A stretch of DNA of 64,000 bases from IMCC26077 sp964418325. GTDB taxonomy: Bacteria; Actinomycetota; Actinomycetes; Nanopelagicales; Nanopelagicaceae. The translations under genes and the position numbers were made by a program. Location: NCBI GenBank assembly GCA_964418325.1, contig CAYQLC010000003.1, positions 49,940 to 113,939 of the forward strand, in the 5' to 3' direction. The notes under the pieces were generated by a model. That model was not told where the DNA came from and made no database searches. It saw nothing but the letters and a program-made list of their open reading frames with translations. Of this stretch, positions 59,324-64,000 are shown in pieces. Numbering within the stretch: position 1 is the stretch's first letter; each line of letters begins with the position of its first letter.

Positions 59324-60958
59324 TTAGTGGGAGTGTCCACCAGGACCATGGGAATGACCATGTCCGCCTGCGGCAGCCACTTCTTCTTCCTTCTTTTCGA
59401 AGACTAGCGCTTCAGTAGTGATGAACATCGCCGCGATTGATGCTGCATTAGCGAGTGCTGAACGAGTCACCTTTACTGGATCAATGACGCCATCTTTAAC
59501 TAGGTCTCCATAAACATCGGTCGCTGCGTTGTAGCCCTCATTCTTTGAGAGTGCGCGAACCTTAGCGACAACAACATAACCTTCCTGCCCCGCATTCTCA
59601 GCGATCCAACGGAGTGGTTCATCGCAGGCTTTACGGACTAAGCGAACACCAACTGCCTCATCGCCTTGCTTTCCGAGGTCATCAGCAAGGACATCAGCAG
59701 CATGTACTAATGCTGCACCTCCGCCAACAACGATTCCCTCTTCGACAGCGGCGCGAGTGGCAGAGATAGCATCTTCAAGTCGATGCTTCTTCTCTTTCAA
59801 TTCAGTCTCGGTGTACGCACCCACTTTGATGACACAGACTCCTCCAGCGAGTTTTGCTACTCGCTCTTGAAGTTTCTCGCGATCCCAGTCGGAATCTGCA
59901 CGCTCGATTTCGTTACGAATCTCGTTTACGCGACCATCGACATCGCTCTTCTTTCCTGCGCCATCGACAATGGTGGTGTTGTCCTTCGTGACCACAACTC
60001 GGCGAGCGCGACCAAGGACATCAAGTCCGACCTGATCAAGCTTTAAGCCAATCTCGGTAGAGACAACCTGACCGCCAGTGAGGATTGCGATGTCTTGGAG
60101 CATCGCCTTACGTCGATCTCCAAAACCAGGTGCCTTCACGGCAACAGAGGTAAAGGTGCCACGCATCCGGTTCACTACGAGGGTAGAGAGCGCTTCGCCC
60201 TCTACATCTTCAGCGATGATGAGTAGTTGCTTTCCTGATTGAACGACTTTCTCGAGAAGCGGGAGAATCTCAGCAATTGCGGAGATTTTTCCACTAGTCA
60301 CGAGGATGTATGCATCCTCGAGTACCGCTTCCATTCGCTCAGCATCAGTAACAAAATATGGAGAGATATACCCTTTATCGAACTGCATACCCTCGGTGAA
60401 ATCGAGTTCTAAATTTGTCGTTGAAGATTCTTCAACGGTGATGACACCATCTTTGCCCACCTTATCCATAGCATCAGCAATCAATTCGCCGATTGCAGAA
60501 TCTTGAGCTGAGATAGTGGCAATGTCAGCAATCTGAGCCTTGCCTGAAACTGGTGTGGCAATCTCGTGGAGCTTTTTTGTGATTGCAGTGACAGCAGCTT
60601 CAATACCGATCTTTAGACCCATAGGTTGTGCGCCCGCAGCCAAGTTTCGCAAACCTTCGCGGACCATCGCCTGAGCAAGGACTGTTGCGGTTGTCGTGCC
60701 ATCTCCAGCAACATCGTTAGTTTTCGTTGCAACCTCTTTGACCAGTTGTGCGCCCATATTTTCGGCAGGGTCAGAGAGCTCGACTTCCTTCGCGATGGTC
60801 ACACCATCGTTGGTTACGGTTGGTCCGCCGAACTTCTTATCGATAACGACATTTCGACCTTTTGGTCCCAGCGTCACTTTGACGACATCAGCGAGGATAT
60901 TTACTCCACGCTCCATGCCGCGGCGCGCTTCTTCATCAAATTGGAGAATTTTTGCCAT
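59324..60958 (-). CDS. groL: Chaperonin GroEL with His-rich C terminus
   Basis: The 544-residue chaperonin has the ATP-site VTLGPKGRNVVIDK and DGTTTATVLAQAM and starts AKILQFDEEARRGMERG. The C terminus ends in GGHGHSHGPGGHSH instead of the usual GGM repeats, as in actinobacterial GroEL1-type proteins encoded next to groES. It is 17 nt downstream of groES under the same CIRCE operator. The His-rich tail could bind metal ions. Confidence 0.96.
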   Translation of the reverse strand: MAKILQFDEEARRGMERGVNILADVVKVTLGPKGRNVVIDKKFGGPTVTNDGVTIAKEVELSDPAENMGAQLVKEVATKTNDVAGDGTTTATVLAQAMVREGLRNLAAGAQPMGLKIGIEAAVTAITKKLHEIATPVSGKAQIADIATISAQDSAIGELIADAMDKVGKDGVITVEESSTTNLELDFTEGMQFDKGYISPYFVTDAERMEAVLEDAYILVTSGKISAIAEILPLLEKVVQSGKQLLIIAEDVEGEALSTLVVNRMRGTFTSVAVKAPGFGDRRKAMLQDIAILTGGQVVSTEIGLKLDQVGLDVLGRARRVVVTKDNTTIVDGAGKKSDVDGRVNEIRNEIERADSDWDREKLQERVAKLAGGVCVIKVGAYTETELKEKKHRLEDAISATRAAVEEGIVVGGGAALVHAADVLADDLGKQGDEAVGVRLVRKACDEPLRWIAENAGQEGYVVVAKVRALSKNEGYNAATDVYGDLVKDGVIDPVKVTRSALANAASIAAMFITTEALVFEKKEEEVAAAGGHGHSHGPGGHSH

Positions 60959-60975
60959 GAGTTAGGTACGCCTAT

Positions 60976-61266
60976 CTATTCGATGATTGCGAGGATGTCA
61001 CGCGCGGAGAGAACTAGGTACTCAGTTCCCTTGAGCTTTACTTCGGTTCCGCCATATTTGCTGTACATAACGCGATCGCCAACTTTGACATCCATCGGCA
61101 CGCGAACGCCATCATCGAAACGACCTGGTCCAACAGCGACGACTTCGCCCTCTTGTGGCTTCTCTTTAGCAGTGTCAGGAATGACTAGGCCTGATGCAGT
61201 GGTCTGTTCGGCATCACTGGGCTTGACAACGATTCGATCTTCTAGTGGCTTGATCCCTACGGACAT
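60976..61266 (-). CDS. groS: Co-chaperonin GroES
   Basis: The 96-residue cap of the GroEL chamber starts VGIKPLEDRIVVKPSDAEQTTASGLVIP with the mobile loop included, and ends LVLSARDILAIIE. AAGGA precedes the ATG by about 8 nt. A CIRCE-like element lies about 80 bp upstream, so heat-shock control by HrcA is expected. It is the first gene of the groES-groEL operon. Confidence 0.97.
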   Translation of the reverse strand: MSVGIKPLEDRIVVKPSDAEQTTASGLVIPDTAKEKPQEGEVVAVGPGRFDDGVRVPMDVKVGDRVMYSKYGGTEVKLKGTEYLVLSARDILAIIE

Positions 61267-61348
61267 TTCGAGGTTCCTTCCAAATATTTGATGTATTTCT
61301 CTCGGTGGTACTAGGTATTCACCCCCACCGGTTCCGACTAGCTAAGAG

Positions 61349-61375
61349 TTAGCAGTGTCCAGGTGAGAGTGCTAA
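61349..61375 (-). promoter_or_regulatory. CIRCE operator (HrcA binding site), one arm imperfect
   Basis: Read towards groES it is TTAGCACTC-N9-CACTGCTAA. The first arm is the perfect consensus and the second differs from GAGTGCTAA at two positions. It lies about 80-110 bp upstream of groES, where HrcA would repress the operon. HrcA itself is not in this window. Confidence 0.85.
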
Positions 61376-61405
61376 CGCAAAGGGTAGAACCTCGCTCCCA
61401 GGCGG

Positions 61406-62452
61406 TCAATTTGAAGGGGCTATCGCCAGCCCAGGGTCGACATCGAGGGCCAATGGGCTGGGTGAGATACCCGCGGCCACGGCGAGGGCGCCTAAGGTCG
61501 CCACCATCGCCCCATTATCGGTACATAAATCTGGAGTAGGGATCGAGAGCTCTAGGCCCGCCCGAGCGCAGCGCTCTGCGGCAAGTGCGCGCAACCGAGA
61601 GTTTGCAGCAACACCTCCGGCGATGAGCAATCGCTCGATACCCGTTCGCTCACATGCGGCGATCGCTTTCGCCGTCAACACATCCACCACAGACTCTTGG
61701 AACGAGGCGGCAACATTGGAGCGTTCACGATCAGTGAGTTCAGGATTTTTCTCGAGCCAGCGGGCAACCGCACTCTTCACACCAGAGAAAGAGAAAGAGA
61801 ATTCTTTTTCGCTGCGCTCTCGTTCATCTGCAAAGAGGGTAAGGCCGCGCGGGAAATCGATTGACATAGCATCACCCGCTCGCGCTAGTCGATCTAGATG
61901 TGGACCGCCGGGAAAAGGTAGACCCAGGAGGCGAGCAATCTTGTCGAATGCTTCGCCAGCCGCATCATCAAAAGTTGCACCAAGCACTCGAATATCACTA
62001 TTGAGATCACGCACTTCCAGTATTGATGAATGCCCACCGCTAACGAGAAGGGCAACTGTTGGTTGTGGTTCATGCTCTAATGCATCCACGGCTATATGCG
62101 CTGCTAAATGATTGACGCCATAGAGAGGTATATCTAGCCCTGCCGCTAACCCAGTGGCACCACCAGTGCCTACAAGTAATGGACCAGCTAATCCAGGCCC
62201 GCGCGTTACGGCAATCGCATCAAAATCTGTCAGGCGCACCTTTGCTTGGGCAAGAGCATGATCCAGGGTGGGATAAAACGCTTCCAGGTGCGCCCGCGCC
62301 GCTACTTCAGGAACCACACCACCATACCGAGCATGCTCACTTACGCTCGATGCAATGACATTTGCAAGTAGCGTGCGACCGCGAACAATTCCGATGCCGG
62401 TCTCATCACATGATGTCTCTATACCAAGTACTAAAGGCTCGTTACGGTTCAT
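61406..62452 (-). CDS. tsaD: tRNA N6-adenosine threonylcarbamoyltransferase TsaD
   Basis: The 348-residue catalytic subunit transfers threonylcarbamoyl to A37 of ANN-decoding tRNAs. It begins LVLGIETSCDETGIGIV. The metal-binding His pair is in NHLAAHIAV near residue 111, and the ASKHA nucleotide site contains LVSGGHSSIL and LIAGGVAANSRLR. It is coupled to the tsaB-rimI fusion by a 4 nt overlap, and TsaE is encoded two genes upstream, so most of the t6A machinery is here apart from TsaC. Confidence 0.96.
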   Translation of the reverse strand: MNRNEPLVLGIETSCDETGIGIVRGRTLLANVIASSVSEHARYGGVVPEVAARAHLEAFYPTLDHALAQAKVRLTDFDAIAVTRGPGLAGPLLVGTGGATGLAAGLDIPLYGVNHLAAHIAVDALEHEPQPTVALLVSGGHSSILEVRDLNSDIRVLGATFDDAAGEAFDKIARLLGLPFPGGPHLDRLARAGDAMSIDFPRGLTLFADERERSEKEFSFSFSGVKSAVARWLEKNPELTDRERSNVAASFQESVVDVLTAKAIAACERTGIERLLIAGGVAANSRLRALAAERCARAGLELSIPTPDLCTDNGAMVATLGALAVAAGISPSPLALDVDPGLAIAPSN

Positions 62453-63471
62453 AGTTCAGCGCCTGCGGAATTGAGTGGTTTTTCCATGACGAGCGCATCA
62501 CCAAATCGAGCGTAATAACCTACTCGTCGAGAAATCTCGGAAAATCCATTCTTGGCATAAAGAGCTCGCGCTGGTTCATTCCCATCGCGCACCTCGAGCA
62601 AGATGCTCGATGCTTTCAGGTCAATTGCCTTCTCGCGAAGATGATCCAGCATTCTCTGACCAAGTCCGCGACCTTGATACTCCTTTGCCACAGCCAACGT
62701 ATGGATATCGACAGGTTCACCTATTCCAGTGAATGCGATTCCGGCATAACCGACGATGCGCGATGGCGTGAGGCTGTGATCTTCTAAAACGATGTAATAG
62801 CGCGAACGTGGCGAGAAACTTAATTCCTCCTTGAATTGCGATAGCGACCAAGGATCAGGAAAGAGTTCTCTCTCGATTCCAAGTATCTCCCCTAAGTCAA
62901 AGAAGCGAAGTTCGCGTAACTGAATATCTTTCAGCGGTGCCAACGCTGCATCTGGTTTACGTAAGTAGAGTGGGGCGGTTCGGATCGAACGGGGATTATT
63001 AGCTGCTTGGAACAATCCCAGTGGCGTTGGATATGCATCGGTGATCCCTGGTGGAACCTCACTGATTTTTGAGACCGTGATCTCTGAGATTCTCTCTGCT
63101 CTTGCATCATAGGCGGCCCAGTATCGCTCTTTGCGGCGAGCATCAATAGAAATAACAGTGTGATCTTTGAGTTCACGAGAATAGGCAATTGCATCGAGAG
63201 AAACCACTCCTATGCAGGCGATGTCCCGTGCTTTCGCGTAGCCCTGGGCGAAGATGATTCCCACGCGCAGTCCGGTAAATGGCCCAGGACCCATTCCGAC
63301 AATAACGTGATCAACCTCGGCTAAGCCCGATGCCTTGCTTATCAATTCGCCGAGGGCGCCACCATGAGAGGTGGCACCTTCTATTGATTCAGACCAGATC
63401 ACTCGATCAGCCTCCACCACACCGACAATTGTCTGTGATGTGGAGGTATCAATAGTTAATGCTCGCTTCAT
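62449..63471 (-). CDS. TsaB-RimI fusion protein (t6A factor + ribosomal S18 alanine N-acetyltransferase)
   Basis: One 340-residue frame encodes two proteins usually made from separate genes. Residues 1-178 are TsaB (LTIDTSTSQTIVGVVE, VGMGPGPFTGLRVGI, ending APLYLRKPDA), which scaffolds TsaD. Residues about 185-335 are a GNAT domain like RimI (FPDPWSLSQFKEEL; acetyl-CoA loop EYQGRGLGQRM; EVRDGNEPARALYAKNGF). The TsaB part is shorter than the usual 210-230 residues. It overlaps tsaD and tsaE by 4 nt each. In mycobacteria tsaB and rimI are adjacent separate genes, so fusion by loss of a stop is plausible. Confidence 0.92.
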   Translation of the reverse strand: MKRALTIDTSTSQTIVGVVEADRVIWSESIEGATSHGGALGELISKASGLAEVDHVIVGMGPGPFTGLRVGIIFAQGYAKARDIACIGVVSLDAIAYSRELKDHTVISIDARRKERYWAAYDARAERISEITVSKISEVPPGITDAYPTPLGLFQAANNPRSIRTAPLYLRKPDAALAPLKDIQLRELRFFDLGEILGIERELFPDPWSLSQFKEELSFSPRSRYYIVLEDHSLTPSRIVGYAGIAFTGIGEPVDIHTLAVAKEYQGRGLGQRMLDHLREKAIDLKASSILLEVRDGNEPARALYAKNGFSEISRRVGYYARFGDALVMEKPLNSAGAEL

Positions 63472-63911
63472 ACAGATAAGTCACCCCAGCGCACGTCGGG
63501 ACCTACAAAAGTCAGGTTGCGAGATTCTCCGTCGCCGATTTCAATTGAAATAAAAAGCGCATTACCAGTGACATCGAATTTTGCTCCCCATTCGACAATA
63601 GTCAGCGATCCTTCGATATCAACATCTAATTCATCAAATGCTTGCCCCGGGTCTGGCAAATCAATCAATCGATATGCATCGATGTGATTAATGAAATAGC
63701 GACCACGATAACTTTTCATCATCACGAAAGTAGGTGAAGTGACGTGTTCTGTTACACCTAGCGAATGAATCAACGCTTGGGCAAAAAAGGTTTTCCCTGC
63801 CCCTAACGGGCCCTCAAGGAGAATGAGATCGCCGGGACGAACCTGGCTTGCAATCGCACTCGCACACTGCGCCATCTGTGCAGTGGAGGAAATTACAAGG
63901 GATTTCTTCAT
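63468..63911 (-). CDS. tsaE: tRNA threonylcarbamoyladenosine biosynthesis ATPase TsaE
   Basis: The 147-residue P-loop protein activates the TsaBD complex. Walker A is GPLGAGKTFFAQAL near residue 36. TSPTFVMMKSYRGRY and the VEWGAKFD motif follow. The ATG is 7 nt after a TANNNT box (TACTCT). It is the first gene of the tsaE, tsaB-rimI, tsaD run. Confidence 0.95.
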   Translation of the reverse strand: MKKSLVISSTAQMAQCASAIASQVRPGDLILLEGPLGAGKTFFAQALIHSLGVTEHVTSPTFVMMKSYRGRYFINHIDAYRLIDLPDPGQAFDELDVDIEGSLTIVEWGAKFDVTGNALFISIEIGDGESRNLTFVGPDVRWGDLSV

Positions 63912-63918
63912 GAAAAAA

Positions 63919-63924
63919 AGAGTA
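63919..63924 (-). promoter_or_regulatory. Putative -10 box of leaderless tsaE promoter
   Basis: TACTCT on the minus strand, 7 nt before the ATG at 63911. It lies just after the terminator of the preceding gene. Confidence 0.45.
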
Positions 63925-63948
63925 CCGGTAAATCATTTACGGTGGATT

Positions 63949-63988
63949 AAAAAAATTGGGCCCACACCCGAAGGTGCAGGCCCAATTT
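63949..63988 (-). terminator. Intrinsic terminator of a minus-strand gene beyond the right edge
   Basis: Arms AAATTGGGCC and GGCCCAATTT (10 bp) enclose a CA/CA internal loop, a CACC/GGTG stem and a CGAA loop. On the minus strand it is followed by a run of T, so it should end transcription entering from the right and separates that unit from tsaE. Confidence 0.88.
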
Positions 63989-64000
63989 CTACTTACTGAC

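Noticed and set aside
60626..61291. Plus-strand frame of 221 codons antisense to groES-groEL
   Set aside because: It covers the 5' ends of two certain genes and has no recognisable protein character.
1..64000. CRISPR arrays, tRNA or rRNA genes, insertion sequences, prophage or other defence islands
   Set aside because: I looked for repeated units, transposases, integrases, cas, toxin-antitoxin and tRNA-like cloverleafs and saw none. Gene content is core metabolism throughout.

Overview
The window is an ordinary, very compact stretch of an actinobacterial core chromosome. The evidence is lineage-specific: mycothiol biosynthesis (mshB), a WhiB-type Fe-S regulator, the small actinobacterial families DUF3107, DUF3117 and DUF3017, an acyl-CoA carboxylase epsilon subunit, GuaB3 and a His-tailed GroEL. 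Base composition is near balanced by eye. Genes are packed with 1-4 nt stop/start overlaps and almost no spacer, which points to a streamlined free-living actinobacterium. A freshwater Nanopelagicales (acI)-like organism is my best guess, but this is inference. I saw no tRNA, rRNA, IS element, phage gene or CRISPR array, and no gap without a gene longer than about 150 bases.

Layout. 1-1.7 kb: end of a VanW-type wall protein, then mshB with its membrane-protein partner. 1.7-9.8 kb: S9 peptidase, moeZ, a TetR/DUF3107 pair, an odd ParA ATPase, an MpaB-type oxygenase, a RecB-like nuclease, MarC and a PHP phosphoesterase. 9.7-15 kb: EamA transporter, MgtE-N/CBS protein, DUF1003, mrp, tatB, htrA. 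15-22 kb: O-methyltransferase, pepA, nhaA, DUF3117, a sigma-region-4-like mini-protein, SRPBCC, MFS, LOG, dapD. 22-29.3 kb: cell-envelope cluster (SpoIID/LytB protein, Wzt/Wzm-like ABC exporter, GT2 glycosyltransferase, LCP ligase, UDP-sugar dehydrogenase). 29.3-37.4 kb: purE, purK, birA, a three-subunit acyl-CoA (probably propionyl-CoA) carboxylase with maf, and the large subunit of methylmalonyl-CoA mutase. 37.4-44.5 kb: D-Ala-D-Ala carboxypeptidase, trpS, CBS membrane protein, an orphan sugar-ABC ATPase, icd, mdh. 44.3-51 kb: DUF3017, folD, purH, purN, DUF6350, sucD, sucC and the detached B12-binding subunit of methylmalonyl-CoA mutase. 51-64 kb: pcrA, a PIG-L deacetylase, guaA-guaB3-guaB, a CarH-like B12/MerR regulator, whiB, groEL-groES under a CIRCE operator, and tsaD, tsaB-rimI fusion, tsaE.

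How the genes work together. BirA biotinylates the AccA-type alpha subunit. With AccD and the tiny AccE, that subunit would make methylmalonyl-CoA. The split mutase converts this to succinyl-CoA, which SucCD, Icd and Mdh connect to the TCA cycle. PurE, PurK, PurN, PurH, FolD, GuaB and GuaA cover much of purine and GMP synthesis. TsaB, TsaD and TsaE make the t6A tRNA modification. Several blocks follow the gene order I recall from Mycobacterium (moeZ to ParA; htrA-tatB-mrp-MgtE; purE-purK-birA-accD-accE-maf-accA; sucC-sucD-DUF6350-purN-purH; guaA-guaB3-guaB-whiB-groEL-groES-tsa).

Regulation. The most striking non-coding pattern is a TANNNT hexamer placed 6-9 nt before the start codon of about 22 genes. 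I read these as -10 boxes of leaderless promoters. At three divergent gene pairs the two opposing -10 boxes overlap. I found no convincing undescribed multi-gene system. The points most worth checking are these promoters, a CarH-like regulator lacking one cobalt-ligand His, an IMP dehydrogenase without its CBS module, a ParA with an altered P-loop, the split mutase, a TsaB-RimI fusion, and an SRPBCC gene whose natural start has no standard start codon.
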